A stretch of 64,000 nt of DNA from Microbacterium sp. MF43 (lineage in GTDB: Bacteria > Actinomycetota > Actinomycetes > Actinomycetales > Microbacteriaceae). Made by a program: the position numbers and the translations under genes. The notes beneath the pieces were generated by a model. It saw only the letters and a program-made list of their open reading frames with translations, searched no databases and was not told where the DNA came from. Shown in pieces: positions 6,401 through 15,210 of this stretch. The stretch lies in contig NZ_JABBDY010000005.1 in assembly GCF_012847295.1 (NCBI RefSeq), positions 124,001 through 188,000 on the forward strand, in the 5' to 3' direction. Position 1 is the stretch's first letter, and each line of letters starts with the position of its first letter.

Positions 6401-9028
6401 CGATCGTCGGCGCATCCGCTCGCCGTCACCCTGTGGGAGCCCGTCTCCGCGACGACGCCGCTGGGCGTGCCGGTCACGCGCGACACCGCGATCACGCCCG
6501 TTCCCGGCGGCGCGCAGGCGATCGGCTCGGGCTTTCCCGCCGTGGAGGGATACGACCTCGTGGACCACGCCGAGGCGGGCGCCGGCGAGTCAGCCACGGT
6601 CGGTGGTCGCTGGAGCGACGCCGACAGCGACGCCCCGTGGCTCGTGCGGGTCACCCGCACCGCCGGTGCGACAGAGGCCGGTCGCTACGGCATCCACGTC
6701 CAGACCCGCACCGAGCCGGTCGCCCCCCGGTGCGCGCCGTGGGTTCCGCCCGCTCCCGCCATCCCCGACGACGGAGGCTTCTACGATCCGTTCGCGCCGG
6801 TGGACCCCTACGCCCCGATCGATCCCTTCGCCCCGCTCGATCCGTTCGACCCCTTCGGCCTCGACATCGCACAGACCCCGGCGCTGCCGACGAGCGACGA
6901 AGTGACGTCCTCGACGAACACGGTCTTCCTCACCGACCTCACCCGCATGCGCGACCTCCACGGCGCGGAGGCGGTGGACGAGGTGCTCACCGCGATCCGG
7001 GCACTCGACGGCACCGGCGTCGTCGGCGAGGACTCGGTGAGCGGAGCCGTTCTCACGGTCGAGACCGACCCCGCCGTCGCATCCGCCCGCGCGTCGCTCG
7101 ACGCGGACCCGTGCTCGGTCGCCGCTCGCCAGGAGCTGGTGGCCGCCATCAACCGCTATGTCGAGTCGGCCATCGGCTCGCAGCGGCAGGCCGTCTCGGC
7201 GATCGTCATCGTCGGCGGCGACGACGTGATCCCCCACGCGCCCATTCCTCAGGACGACGCGGTCGCCGAGCGCGCTCACGCCGCGGCGCTTCGCCTGCCC
7301 GCGTCACAGGGCACCTGCTCGGCGGCGACGACGGCCGGAGCCGTCGACCCGTGCGCCACGCCGTACGCGGCGATCACGGCCGGGTCGTTCCTCCTCAGCG
7401 ACGACCCGTACGCGCTGCCCGACGCGTACCCGGCGCTGGGTGGCCACCTTTATGTCCCGACGGTGGGGATCGGACGCCTGGTCGACACCCCCGATGAGAT
7501 CCGTGCGCAGCTCGACCGCTTCCGGCGCGCCGACGGCATCCTGAAGGCGGACTCGCTTCTCGCGGGCGGCTACGGCCCGTGGTCGGACCTGCCCGACGCG
7601 ATGAGCGCCGCGCTCAGCTGGCGGACGGGCCGAGGGGACGTGCTGCTCGAATCGGCCTGGACCGCGGAGGACGTCGAGGCGGCGCTGTCGCCGGAGGCGG
7701 GAGCCGGTGCCCCCGGGATCATCTCGCTCAACGGCGTCGGCGACGAGCGCAGGATGCTTCCCGGAGCCGCGTTCGCGGATGACGGCGAGAGTGCGGGCGA
7801 TCCCCTGGAGGCGGAGGCGTACCGGTCGAGCCTCGACATCGGCGAGGGGCTGGACGAGACCGCCGCCGACGGGCCGTTCGACGGAGCGCTCGTGCTGTCG
7901 CTCGGATGCCACGGGGGAATCCACCTTCCCGACTCGGTCTACGGCGATAGGGCTCACTGGGTCGACTCGTTCGCCGCGGCCGGCGGGTTCATCGGCAACA
8001 CCGGCTGTGGTCTCGCGGACGAGACCACGCTGGCGCTCAGCGAGCGGCTGATGGCGGTCTACGCAGACTGGATCGGGGTCAGCGCTGCGGATGGCCCGGT
8101 GTCGGCCGGCGCCGCGCTCGCGTACGCCAAGCAGTCCTCTCTCGCGGGTTCGCCGCACCACACCGCGTTCGATGCGACGGCCACGATGCAGGCGGTCTTC
8201 TATGGCGTGCCGCTGTACACGTTCGAGGATTCGACGAAGGAGCCCCCGTTGCCACCACCGGCGAGCGACAGCGCCGCCGAAGCTGTCGAGGGACCTGTCA
8301 CGGCGACGCTCGCTCCCTCCCTGGCGACGGTGACGCGTACCGATTCGTCGGGCGCGGCCCGGGCTTTCGTCACCGCGGATGGCGGCCTCCCGCTGAGCGT
8401 GCCCGGTCAGGCGCTGCTGCCCTCGGTCATCCGCACCGTGCCGTCGACGGATGCCTCGGGCGCGGTCCCCCGCGGCGTTCTCGTCACCGCACTGAGCTCG
8501 CGCTGGAGCGATGTGGCCCGTCCCGCCGTGGCGGTGCCGACGTCCGGCGGCGGCGTTCCGCCCGTGGCGGGGGATGCCCCGGCATCCCCTTCCGCTCTCG
8601 TCGCCCTCACCCGGCTCACCGGTCCCGACGGTCCGGCGACGCTGCTGGTGGCCACGGCGGCGCGGGTGCCGGCCAACACGGACGCCGGTATCGAGGTCTT
8701 CCCCGAGATGGACGTGGAGGTGCTCTACGGCGACGCCGGCGACATCCTCCCGCCGGTCATCGGCGACGTCGGCGCGGGTGACGAGTTCCGCGTCACCGTC
8801 GAAGACCCCTCGTCGTCGGGCAGCATCGTCCGCGCACTCCTGCTGATCCAGCCGGCCAAGGACGCCCGCGACGGCGACGTCCGCCCGTGGGAGGCTGTGG
8901 AGCTGCGCTCGGCCGGCGACCAGTGGTCGGCGGACGTCTCGGACGAGACCGACGGGCCCTACCGCTGGATCCTCCAGGTCGTCGATGCCGGGGGGAACGT
9001 GACGACAGCGGTCGGCGAGTCGGACTGA
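3479..9028 (+). CDS. Giant secreted multidomain protein with gingipain-like (C25-type) cysteine peptidase domain
   Basis: An 1849-residue exported protein. Residues 1-53 are a basic region plus hydrophobic Sec-type signal ending APASA. About 60-450 carry PD40/TolB-like propeller repeats (for example PAVSGDGRYVAFVS and PDITEDGRFVVFES). About 507-640 hold two blocks of period-5, Leu-centred, pentapeptide-like repeats. About 700-745 is a Pro/Thr stalk. About 1102-1130 repeats DP(F/Y)AP. About 1145-1590 resembles the clan CD gingipain fold: strand VIVGGDDVIP, GIGRLVDTP, then LSLGCHGG with His1478 and GNTGCG with Cys1510. The His-Cys spacing of 32 is close to the 33 of gingipains. A beta-rich domain follows. 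No LPxTG motif or C-terminal membrane anchor is visible. Peptidase activity is inferred. Confidence 0.75.
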   Translation: MGARANANLIDRGPAADAERPADRRARRTLSHAVIAGLIATGLAWSPAAPASAEAIAAPEFEYAAGSDVYLVSRTDRGESGDPSLSTDGQSVAYVSTAADLAALTRPGVPNVFLATAASGSRDPFSGAPELVSRPDRSLAQVSADGMSHSPAVSGDGRYVAFVSRARNLVPEQGPSDHAGVFVRDTVEETTLRLDAGVEPDGASADPDITEDGRFVVFESDATNLSAGDTNGATDVFVADLDANADGTRGDVSVTRVLPGRSVPGGLGEPAISGDGEWIVVTARVADPAAASPRASTAPNLFRIHRATGRAEPVLTGARTGAVDATGGFIAARVEDCGGSPAIVGAMLDRHGRWVVAAVDESAATVTDASAPAISADGSTIVYAGIRDADAGEVSANVPSEDLVVRSSEMRWTDAAPAGAECATSGEASVVVGPGESASVSASGRTVAVAGPGDMSAAARSVTAIDLHTHEGLSVTNAIREAPVPGYVTGAAIADIPAEALERDAHELARLPLARLEGTDLSELGPALHDLPLDRLPLGDASISDLPISRADLPGGWDALLADSPFADDVAAHVTLRDVMEWAAEADAGSGSSEESAQAAVLGLRLGDLALAGTPVGSLSLASLLLGDVPLADLPIDGSGDVLARWERAAAAQGIELELSEETSLVEVDSAGMDLGAVGLADVAFVSRAVGERGETPSPQGTPTPESTPTPEPTPTSTPTPTATPAPKATPAPIVTPNPHASTSPEPQTVGAALLSLVGSTGVPWEAFDPALLPADAATEDSTGSSCEGAACGRTASFRFALDPGPGEAVRFPDAVASVRLPAVTAPTSVRVAEAGPESTIVEGPYEGTIDVDGSVVRLPLDDAIAGTVRSVSIDYTASRGLGAWALSATLSAGQGVARDVVSTADLPVAGETGTEDDRAPETEIDSAPLLVEATVRYGAFDSDATAATEETSADEQWYRVAPPQPGKRLTVAVRSSAHPLAVTLWEPVSATTPLGVPVTRDTAITPVPGGAQAIGSGFPAVEGYDLVDHAEAGAGESATVGGRWSDADSDAPWLVRVTRTAGATEAGRYGIHVQTRTEPVAPRCAPWVPPAPAIPDDGGFYDPFAPVDPYAPIDPFAPLDPFDPFGLDIAQTPALPTSDEVTSSTNTVFLTDLTRMRDLHGAEAVDEVLTAIRALDGTGVVGEDSVSGAVLTVETDPAVASARASLDADPCSVAARQELVAAINRYVESAIGSQRQAVSAIVIVGGDDVIPHAPIPQDDAVAERAHAAALRLPASQGTCSAATTAGAVDPCATPYAAITAGSFLLSDDPYALPDAYPALGGHLYVPTVGIGRLVDTPDEIRAQLDRFRRADGILKADSLLAGGYGPWSDLPDAMSAALSWRTGRGDVLLESAWTAEDVEAALSPEAGAGAPGIISLNGVGDERRMLPGAAFADDGESAGDPLEAEAYRSSLDIGEGLDETAADGPFDGALVLSLGCHGGIHLPDSVYGDRAHWVDSFAAAGGFIGNTGCGLADETTLALSERLMAVYADWIGVSAADGPVSAGAALAYAKQSSLAGSPHHTAFDATATMQAVFYGVPLYTFEDSTKEPPLPPPASDSAAEAVEGPVTATLAPSLATVTRTDSSGAARAFVTADGGLPLSVPGQALLPSVIRTVPSTDASGAVPRGVLVTALSSRWSDVARPAVAVPTSGGGVPPVAGDAPASPSALVALTRLTGPDGPATLLVATAARVPANTDAGIEVFPEMDVEVLYGDAGDILPPVIGDVGAGDEFRVTVEDPSSSGSIVRALLLIQPAKDARDGDVRPWEAVELRSAGDQWSADVSDETDGPYRWILQVVDAGGNVTTAVGESD

Positions 9029-9037
9029 CGGCGGTCG

Positions 9038-10282
9038 TCAGACCTCGAGCGGAGTGGCCGCGGCGACCGCCTCGTCGTCCTCGGTGGCGACGAGCTGGCC
9101 GCACGCGCCGTCGATCTCCTTGCCACGGGTGTCGCGGAGGGTCGTCGGCACGCCGGCGTCGTTGAGGCGCCGCACGAACTCGTTCTGCACGTCGATCTCG
9201 GACGCGGTCCAGATGGAGCCCGGTGTGGGGTTGAGCGGGATCGGGTTGACGTGCACCCAGCCGCGGCCGCGCGCATTGAGCTTCTCGGCCAGCAGATCGG
9301 CGCGCCACGCGTGGTCGTTCATGTCCTTGATGAGCGCGTACTCGATCGAGACGCGGCGACCGGTCTTGTCGAAGTACGCGCGCGCGGCGTCGAGCGCCTC
9401 GTCGACCTTCCAGCGGGAGTTCACGGGGATGAGCTCGTCGCGGAGCCGGTCGTCGGGGGCGTGGAGCGACAGCGCGAACGTGACGGGGATGTCCTCGTTC
9501 GCGAGCTTCGTGATGGCCGGCACGAGACCGACGGTCGAGACCGTGATGCCGCGGGCGCTCATGCCGAGCCCGTGCTCCTTGTCGGTCATCACGCGGACCG
9601 CCTGCATCACGCGGGCATAGTTGGCCAGCGGCTCGCCCATGCCCATGAAGACGATGTTCGACACGCGCTCCGCCGAATGATCGGTCTTCTTCTTGCCGCC
9701 GAGGTGGCCGTCGGCGATGAGCCGATTGGCGCGCACGACCTGCTCGACGATCTCGGCGGCCGACATGTTGCGCGTGAGCCCGGCCTGGCCGGTCGCACAG
9801 AAGGGGCAGTTCATGCCGCAGCCGGCCTGCGACGAGACGCACAGCGTGATGCGTCCCGGGTAGCGCATGAGCACCGACTCGACGAGCGCGCCGTCGTGCA
9901 GCTTCCACAGGAACTTGATCGTGTCGCCTCGGTCGGTCTCGAGGCGTCGCACCTCGGTGAGGAGGGCCGGCAGCATGCCGTGCACGAACTCCTCGCGGCC
10001 CGCGGCCGGGAGGTCGGTCATGTCGGCGGGGTCGTGGGTCCAGTGCTGGAAGTAGTGCTTCTCGAGCTGCTTCGCGCGGAAGCCGGGGAGGCCCAGCTCC
10101 TTCACCTTCGCGACGCGCTCGTCGGGCGTCAGATCCGCGAGGTGCACGGGCGGCTTGCCGCGCTTCGGCGAGGCGAACTGCAGGAGCGGGCGGCCCTCGG
10201 CGTCCTTCTGCTGCGTCCAGCCCTCGGTCGCGGGACGCACCTGTCGGGGCTTCGTGGCGCGCACGGGCGGCTGGGTGCTCAT
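9038..10282 (-). CDS. rlmN: 23S rRNA (adenine(2503)-C(2))-methyltransferase RlmN
   Basis: A radical-SAM enzyme that methylates C2 of A2503 in 23S rRNA (and A37 of some tRNAs in certain bacteria). The 4Fe-4S motif is CGMNCPFC. The SAM-binding GMGEPLANY and the C-terminal cysteine in GACGQL, needed to resolve the protein-RNA adduct, are present. At 414 residues it is slightly longer than E. coli RlmN because of a basic N-terminal extension. The ATG at 10280-10282 was chosen; TACGCT lies 6 bases upstream, suggesting leaderless translation. It converges on the giant gene with only 9 bases between stop codons. Confidence 0.95.
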   Translation of the reverse strand: MSTQPPVRATKPRQVRPATEGWTQQKDAEGRPLLQFASPKRGKPPVHLADLTPDERVAKVKELGLPGFRAKQLEKHYFQHWTHDPADMTDLPAAGREEFVHGMLPALLTEVRRLETDRGDTIKFLWKLHDGALVESVLMRYPGRITLCVSSQAGCGMNCPFCATGQAGLTRNMSAAEIVEQVVRANRLIADGHLGGKKKTDHSAERVSNIVFMGMGEPLANYARVMQAVRVMTDKEHGLGMSARGITVSTVGLVPAITKLANEDIPVTFALSLHAPDDRLRDELIPVNSRWKVDEALDAARAYFDKTGRRVSIEYALIKDMNDHAWRADLLAEKLNARGRGWVHVNPIPLNPTPGSIWTASEIDVQNEFVRRLNDAGVPTTLRDTRGKEIDGACGQLVATEDDEAVAAATPLEV

Positions 10283-10288
10283 GGTTCG

Positions 10289-10294
10289 AGCGTA
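10289..10294 (-). promoter_or_regulatory. Putative -10 box of rlmN
   Basis: TACGCT (minus strand) lies 6 bases upstream of the ATG; there is no Shine-Dalgarno sequence. Confidence 0.5.
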
Positions 10295-10383
10295 GGGGAC
10301 CCACCTGAACGCCACCCGGACTACCGTGGTGCACATGGGCGCGATGACGCGCGCCGTCGCCTCGCCTGCGAGGGGGCGCTGAG

Positions 10384-11259
10384 ATGGATGCCGCGGACCG
10401 GGCGGAACTCGATCGCCTGCGCCGGCGGGCGTTCGACCGCGCCCCCGACATCGACGCCGACCCCGAGGCCCTCGCGCGCCTGATCGCGCTGGAGGAGCGC
10501 GTGCGCCATGAGCACGCCGTCGCCGATCTCCCCGCCGAAGCGACGGACGAGGAGCCCGGGTCCGCCGACGACACGGTCCGGCCGCGGGCATCCGATCCCC
10601 CGCCCGCTCCGCCGGGACCGTCTCGTTCCGCAGCCGCCGCTGAACCCGGCGCCACCGGGACCCGCGCCGCGGGACCCGCGCCTTCCGCGACGCCTCCGCC
10701 CCGCCGCACGATCCTCACGCTCGCCGCGGGTCTCGCCATCGTCGTCGCGGTCACGGCGTGGGCGGCCGCCGTGACGGTCCCGCCACCGGCCGCCGCGCCG
10801 ACCCCTTCCGTCACGCGCGTGCCCATGGAGGGCCGTGAGGCGTTCTCCTTCGCGCAGGACTCGACCGCGGTGCCCCTTCTGCAGGTGCCGCTCGACGGCT
10901 CCTTCGGGACGTACATCAATCTCCCCAGCACCGCGTACGTGCCGGAGTTCCCCACGAGCGGCGAGGTGGACTGGGCCTACCCGCTCGGCGAGTACTACGG
11001 GTGGGACCTGTGGATCGCAGGCGCCGCCGGGCTCATCCAGCGGGAGCACTGCATCCTCGTCGAGCGCGGTCCGCTGCGCCGTGCCCGCTGCGTGCCGGCC
11101 TCTCTGCGGGGCAACGCCGCGCTGATCGTCTCGGTGCCCTACACCTACGTCGCTCCTGCCGATCGACCGGGCGCGCTCGGACCGAACGATCGCCTCGGCT
11201 TCTGGTGGCACGATGACGACTCGGTCGACATCCTGATCGGCGCGGCGCTCCCGCGCTGA
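10384..11259 (+). CDS. Single-pass membrane protein of unknown function
   Basis: A 291-residue protein that I do not recognise. Residues 1-45 are charged and helical (many Arg, Asp and Glu). About 50-105 are Pro/Ala-rich and probably disordered. One transmembrane helix follows at about 113-132 ([20 protein letters not shown]). The remaining 150 residues would be extracytoplasmic with a predicted beta-rich domain containing two cysteines (EHCILVERG and RARCVPAS) that could form a disulfide. No catalytic motif is evident. It is divergent from rlmN and upstream of a lysE-like gene. Confidence 0.75.
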   Translation: MDAADRAELDRLRRRAFDRAPDIDADPEALARLIALEERVRHEHAVADLPAEATDEEPGSADDTVRPRASDPPPAPPGPSRSAAAAEPGATGTRAAGPAPSATPPPRRTILTLAAGLAIVVAVTAWAAAVTVPPPAAAPTPSVTRVPMEGREAFSFAQDSTAVPLLQVPLDGSFGTYINLPSTAYVPEFPTSGEVDWAYPLGEYYGWDLWIAGAAGLIQREHCILVERGPLRRARCVPASLRGNAALIVSVPYTYVAPADRPGALGPNDRLGFWWHDDDSVDILIGAALPR

Positions 11260-11287
11260 CACGGCGGCGGGTTCCGGATGCCGGGAC

Positions 11288-11293
11288 TATCGT
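11288..11293 (+). promoter_or_regulatory. Putative -10 box of the LysE-family gene
   Basis: TATCGT lies 6 bases before the GTG start at 11300. Confidence 0.45.
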
Positions 11294-11299
11294 GTCCTC

Positions 11300-11938
11300 G
11301 TGGTCCCTCCCGAGAACCTCCTCGCCTTCACCCTTGCGGCCCTCGTGCTCATCGTGATCCCGGGGCCGAGCGTGCTCTTCACGATCGGCAGGGCGCTCGC
11401 GCTGGGACGCATCGGCGGCCTTCTCAGCGTGCTCGGCAACGCCCTCGGCCTCCTGCCGGTCATCGGCCTCGTCGCCCTGGGCGTGGGCGGCTTCGTGGCG
11501 CAGTCGGTCGTGCTGTTCACGATCGTGAAGGTCGCGGGTGCCGGGTACCTGATGTACCTCGGGGTGCAGGCCATCCGTCACCGCTACCGCGCAGCGGAAG
11601 CGGCCGACGGCGGCGCCGCCCCGCGATCGGCCTGGCGTCAGCTCGGCGAGGGATTCATCGTCGGCGTCACCAATCCGAAGACCATCGCCTTCTTCGTGGC
11701 CGTGCTGCCTCAGTTCGTCGACCTGTCGGCCGGCGCCGTACCGCTGCAGATGATCCAGCTCGGCCTGGTCTTCTTCGTGATCGCCCTCATCTCGGACGGC
11801 ATCTGGGCTCTCGCGGCGGCGGGAGCCCGCTCGTGGTTCGGGCGGTCGCCGCGGCGCATCGCGCGCCTCTCGGCCACCGGAGGCGGCTTGATGATCGGGC
11901 TCGGCGGCATCCTCCTCTTCACCGGCGGAGAACACTGA
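11300..11938 (+). CDS. LysE/RhtB family amino-acid exporter
   Basis: A 212-residue polytopic membrane protein with five to six hydrophobic segments. It carries the LysE-family N-terminal signature IVIPGPSVLFTIGRALALGR and the internal motif GFIVGVTNPKTIAFFVAVLPQFV. The family exports basic or neutral amino acids and related metabolites. Start is GTG at 11300, consistent with the -10-like box 6 bases upstream. It converges with the VOC gene (3 bases apart). Substrate is unknown. Confidence 0.9.
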   Translation: MVPPENLLAFTLAALVLIVIPGPSVLFTIGRALALGRIGGLLSVLGNALGLLPVIGLVALGVGGFVAQSVVLFTIVKVAGAGYLMYLGVQAIRHRYRAAEAADGGAAPRSAWRQLGEGFIVGVTNPKTIAFFVAVLPQFVDLSAGAVPLQMIQLGLVFFVIALISDGIWALAAAGARSWFGRSPRRIARLSATGGGLMIGLGGILLFTGGEH

Positions 11939-11941
11939 GGA

Positions 11942-12319
11942 TCAGTCAGGCGATCCGGATGCCTCGACCCCGAGGTTGACCAGGTTGCCGTCAGGATCCC
12001 GCACCTGCGCCACGCGCTCGCCCCACGGTGTGTCGCCGGGCACCTGGACCGTGTCGCCCCCGACCGTCATCCAGCGGGCGTACGCTGCGTCGACGTCGTC
12101 GACGTAGAACCACAGAGCGATCCGCCCGTCGGCCGCCGGCGCAGACGGATCCCGGCCGATCCCCAGCGACGCCTCGCCGATGGCGAGCGAGACGTAGTCA
12201 TCCTGATCGGCGCTTCCGAACCGGTACGTCACGCGAGCGTGCAGCGCGCGCTCGTAGAAGCTCACGAGCCTCGGCAGGTCTCGCGAAACCAGGATCGGGA
12301 AGAGGCTCCGCACCGCCAT
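11942..12319 (-). CDS. VOC superfamily (glyoxalase/bleomycin-resistance-like) protein
   Basis: A 125-residue single-domain protein with the paired beta-alpha-beta-beta-beta topology of VOC proteins. It starts with LFPILVSRDLPRLVSFYERAL and ends with the typical VRDPDGNLVNLG. The usual glutamate metal ligand near the end of the second module appears absent (NLVNLG rather than xxxxE), so a binding or resistance role is as likely as catalysis. It is monocistronic, with a TAGGGT box 6 bases before the ATG. Confidence 0.88.
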   Translation of the reverse strand: MAVRSLFPILVSRDLPRLVSFYERALHARVTYRFGSADQDDYVSLAIGEASLGIGRDPSAPAADGRIALWFYVDDVDAAYARWMTVGGDTVQVPGDTPWGERVAQVRDPDGNLVNLGVEASGSPD

Positions 12320-12325
12320 GCGGTC

Positions 12326-12331
12326 ACCCTA
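12326..12331 (-). promoter_or_regulatory. Putative -10 box of the VOC gene
   Basis: TAGGGT (minus strand) is 6 bases upstream of the ATG at 12317-12319. Confidence 0.5.
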
Positions 12332-12342
12332 CGCCGGCGGGG

Positions 12343-13197
12343 TCAGTCGAGGAAGATGTCGGGGAACAGCTGGTCGTCGGGCGTTCCCGGCACCGCGGCG
12401 TATCCCGAGAAGTCGGTCACCCCCGCCGCGCGGAGGACGTCCTCGACGATGAGCGTCTGGCCGGTGTACTCGCGCGCCGGCTTGAGGAGCACTTCGTAGG
12501 CGGCATCCGCGTAGATCTCGGGCGTGCGGCTGACCTTCATCATCGCGTCGCCGCCGAGGGCGAACCGCACGGCCGCCGTGGCGATGGTGGTCGCAGGCCA
12601 GAGCGTATTGGCCGCGATCCCGGCCTTCGCGAACTCGGCGGCCATGCCGAGCGTCGCCATGGTCATGCCGTACTTCGCCATCGTGTAGCCGGTGTGGGCG
12701 CCGAGCCACTTGGGCGACAGGTTGAGCGGCGGCGACAGCGACAGGATGTGCGGGTTCTCGGCGTCCTTCAGGATGGGCGCCGCCGCTCGGCTGAGCATGA
12801 ACGTGCCCCGCACGTTGACGTCCTGCATGAGGTCGTACTTCTTCGCAGCGAGATCCAGCGACGACGAGAGGTCGATCACCGACGCGTTGTTGACGACGAT
12901 GTCGATGCCGCCGAACTCGCCCTCCGTCTTGAGCACCGCCTCGGTGACGTCGTCGTCGTTGCGCACGTCTCCGACGATCGGCAGCGAATGGCCGCCGGCT
13001 GCGCGGATCTGCTCGGCGGCCGAGTGCACCGTCCCCTCGAGCTTCGGGTGCGGCGAATCGGTCTTGGCGAGCAGGGCCACATTGGCGCCGTCGCGGGCGG
13101 CGCGCACCGCGATGGCCAGCCCGATGCCGCGGCTGCCGCCGGACATCAGGATGGTCTTTCCGGCGAGACTGCGTCCGGCGTCCGTGGGGGTGGTCAT
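12343..13197 (-). CDS. Short-chain dehydrogenase/reductase, HSDL2-like
   Basis: A 284-residue classical-type SDR. The NAD(P)-binding motif is SGGSRGIG (about residues 19-26), NNAS follows near 107, and the catalytic YxxxK is YTMAKYGM. The PALL-type C-terminal part with FALGGD and SRTPEIYADAAY resembles hydroxysteroid-dehydrogenase-like protein 2 without the SCP2 domain. It is the last gene of a three-gene operon; its ATG overlaps the stop of the enoyl-CoA hydratase gene (ATGA). The context suggests an acyl-CoA or branched-chain substrate. Confidence 0.9.
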   Translation of the reverse strand: MTTPTDAGRSLAGKTILMSGGSRGIGLAIAVRAARDGANVALLAKTDSPHPKLEGTVHSAAEQIRAAGGHSLPIVGDVRNDDDVTEAVLKTEGEFGGIDIVVNNASVIDLSSSLDLAAKKYDLMQDVNVRGTFMLSRAAAPILKDAENPHILSLSPPLNLSPKWLGAHTGYTMAKYGMTMATLGMAAEFAKAGIAANTLWPATTIATAAVRFALGGDAMMKVSRTPEIYADAAYEVLLKPAREYTGQTLIVEDVLRAAGVTDFSGYAAVPGTPDDQLFPDIFLD

Positions 13198-13982
13198 GCC
13201 GTCTCCTTCGGGGCTGATTTGCGGGACGCGGCCGCGAACGCGGCCACGCGCACCTGCGACTCGGGCGTGGCGAAGCGCGCACCGATCGATGCGGCCTCAT
13301 CGTCGAGGTTGTCGGTGAACGAACGGTGGGCGCCCTGACGGACCAGCCGCTTGGCCTGGCCGAAGGCGGCGGTCGCGCCGGCGAGCCAGAAGTCCGCGAT
13401 CTCGTCGGCGCGAACGGGCACCTCGGCCGCGGGGACGACCTCTGCCACCAGGCCCCAGTCGAGCGCCTCAGCCGCCGTGAGGGTGCGATCCTGCAGAAGG
13501 AGCTGGAGCGCGCGGCGCTGGCCGACGGCGGCGGGGAGCAGCGTCGAGACGCCCAGATCGGGCGTGAGTCCGATGTTGGCGTACTTGCTGACGAACCTGG
13601 ACGAGTCGGCGGCGACGATGTAGTCGGCCGTCAGCATGAGCCCGAGCCCGCCGCCGGCGACCGCGCCCTGCACGGCCGCGACCATCGGCTTGTCGCTCGT
13701 GGCGAACGTGCGGATGCCGTCGTGGATGAGATGCGCCGTCCGGGTGACATCCGCGCCCGAGGCTCCCGAGGTGGCCATCGCGACGACATCGCCGCCGGCG
13801 CAGAAAGCCGGGCCTGCGGCATCCAGGATCACCGCCCCCACCGCGGGGTCTTCGGTCACGGCGTGTGCGACGTCACGCCATCGACCGGCCATCTCGAAGT
13901 CCATCGCGTTCAGGTACGCCGGACGGTTGTACGTCACGCGGGCCAGCCCGCCCTCGACGTGGAGCAGGATCGATTCGCTCAT
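13194..13982 (-). CDS. Enoyl-CoA hydratase/isomerase family protein
   Basis: A 262-residue crotonase-fold enzyme. It starts at ATG 13980-13982, preceded by GGAG. Oxyanion-hole segments are visible as FCAGGDVVAM and GAVAGGGLGLML. The usual second catalytic glutamate region reads NIGLTPDLG, with Asp where hydratases often have Glu, so isomerase, hydrolase or other crotonase chemistry is possible. It lies between two SDR genes, overlapping the downstream one by 4 bases. This suggests a short pathway of hydration and oxidation of an acyl-CoA. Confidence 0.9.
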   Translation of the reverse strand: MSESILLHVEGGLARVTYNRPAYLNAMDFEMAGRWRDVAHAVTEDPAVGAVILDAAGPAFCAGGDVVAMATSGASGADVTRTAHLIHDGIRTFATSDKPMVAAVQGAVAGGGLGLMLTADYIVAADSSRFVSKYANIGLTPDLGVSTLLPAAVGQRRALQLLLQDRTLTAAEALDWGLVAEVVPAAEVPVRADEIADFWLAGATAAFGQAKRLVRQGAHRSFTDNLDDEAASIGARFATPESQVRVAAFAAASRKSAPKETA

Positions 13983-13992
13983 CGGAGTCTCC

Positions 13993-14754
13993 TTACTTCG
14001 GGGCCATGCGGATGGCGCCATCGAGACGGATGGTCTCTCCGTTGAGGTAGCCGTTGTCGACGATCGCCATCACGAGTCGTGCGTATTCGTCGGGCCTGCC
14101 GAGGCGCTGCGGGTGCGGCACCTGCTGCCCGAGCGAGTCCTGCGCCGCCTGCGGCAGGCCCATCAGCATCGGCGTCTCCATGATTCCGGGCGCGATGGTC
14201 ACGACGCGGATGGCGTACCGGGCGAGTTCGCGGGCGACCGGCAGCGTCATCGCGTGCACACCGCCCTTGCTCGCGGCGTACGCCGGCTGGCCGATCTGTC
14301 CGTCGAAGGCGGCGACGCTCGCCGTGTTGACGATGACCCCCCGCTCGCCGTCTGCGGTCGGATCGGTGCGGGCCATGGCGGCGGATGCCTGTGACAGGAC
14401 GTTGTAGGTGCCGATGAGGTTCACGCGGACGATCCGCTCGAAGCCCTCCAGCGGCGTCGGCTGCCCGTCGCGGTCGAGAACCTTGGCGGGGGGCGCGATG
14501 CCCGCGCAGTTGACGACGACCCGCAGGTCCCCCGCGCCGGCGGCGACCTCGACCGCGGCGGCGACCTGAGCCGGGTCGGTCACGTCGGCGGCGGCGAAGG
14601 TGCCGCCCAGTTCCGCAGCGATCTGGGCGCCGGCCGAGCCGGGGAGGTCCACGATGGTGACGGCCGCTCCCGCCGCCGCGAGCCGACGAGCCGTCGCCAG
14701 TCCGAGTCCGCTCGCGCCGCCGGTGACGAGGGCGGAGGCGCCCGTGAGGTCCAT
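13993..14754 (-). CDS. SDR family 3-hydroxyacyl-CoA dehydrogenase-like (HSD17B10-like)
   Basis: A 253-residue classical SDR. The start ATG 14752-14754 is fixed by a strong AAGGAG six bases upstream. The cofactor motif is TGGASGLG with Asp at the end of the second strand (VTIVDLPG), which indicates NAD+ preference. Catalytic Ser and Tyr/Lys are in TASVAAFDG and [18 protein letters not shown]-type wording ([10 protein letters not shown]) and the ILDGAIRM-like end match 3-hydroxy-2-methylbutyryl-CoA dehydrogenases (HSD17B10 group). It is the first gene of the acyl-CoA operon. Confidence 0.9.
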   Translation of the reverse strand: MDLTGASALVTGGASGLGLATARRLAAAGAAVTIVDLPGSAGAQIAAELGGTFAAADVTDPAQVAAAVEVAAGAGDLRVVVNCAGIAPPAKVLDRDGQPTPLEGFERIVRVNLIGTYNVLSQASAAMARTDPTADGERGVIVNTASVAAFDGQIGQPAYAASKGGVHAMTLPVARELARYAIRVVTIAPGIMETPMLMGLPQAAQDSLGQQVPHPQRLGRPDEYARLVMAIVDNGYLNGETIRLDGAIRMAPK

Positions 14755-14863
14755 GCGTTCTCCTTCGAACTGCGGTGACATTGCATCCCACCCTACGCGG
14801 TACTGAGTCTCACGATCGAACTCGGATGCCACGCCCAGCGTAGTCGAGGGGCATCATGGTCAC

Positions 14864-15208
14864 ATGGCGGTGGGACTCAAGCGGGTCTATGACGACCCGG
14901 CATCCGAAGACGGTTTCCGCGTGCTCGTCGACCGGCTGTGGCCGCGCGGTCTGAGCAAGGAACGCGCAGCCGTCGACCTCTGGGCCAAAGCGGCCGCACC
15001 CTCCGCCGACCTGCGCAGGGCGTTCCACGACGGCGGACTCCCGTGGGAGGAGTTCGAGGCCGCGTACCGCGCAGAGCTCTCCGCCAACGCGTACCTCGAC
15101 GAACTGCGGGCCGAGCTGGCGAGGCATCCGGAATCGACCCTCCTGTACGGCGCGCACGATCCCGATCACAACCACGCGACGATCCTGCTCGACGCGCTCG
15201 GCGTCTGA
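14864..15208 (+). CDS. DUF488 family protein
   Basis: A 114-residue protein with the hallmark motifs of the short DUF488 family: VLVDRLWPRGLSKE near residue 22, WxKAxAPS (LWAKAAAPS) and a C-terminal YGAHDPDHNHA. The biochemical function of the family is unknown. It is followed after 2 bases by a phosphotransferase gene. Confidence 0.9.
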   Translation: MAVGLKRVYDDPASEDGFRVLVDRLWPRGLSKERAAVDLWAKAAAPSADLRRAFHDGGLPWEEFEAAYRAELSANAYLDELRAELARHPESTLLYGAHDPDHNHATILLDALGV

Positions 15209-15210
15209 CG

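Noticed and set aside
14755-14863. tRNA or small RNA in the divergent gap (and in other short gaps)
   Set aside because: No cloverleaf, CCA end or T-loop sequence could be found by eye in any intergenic region.
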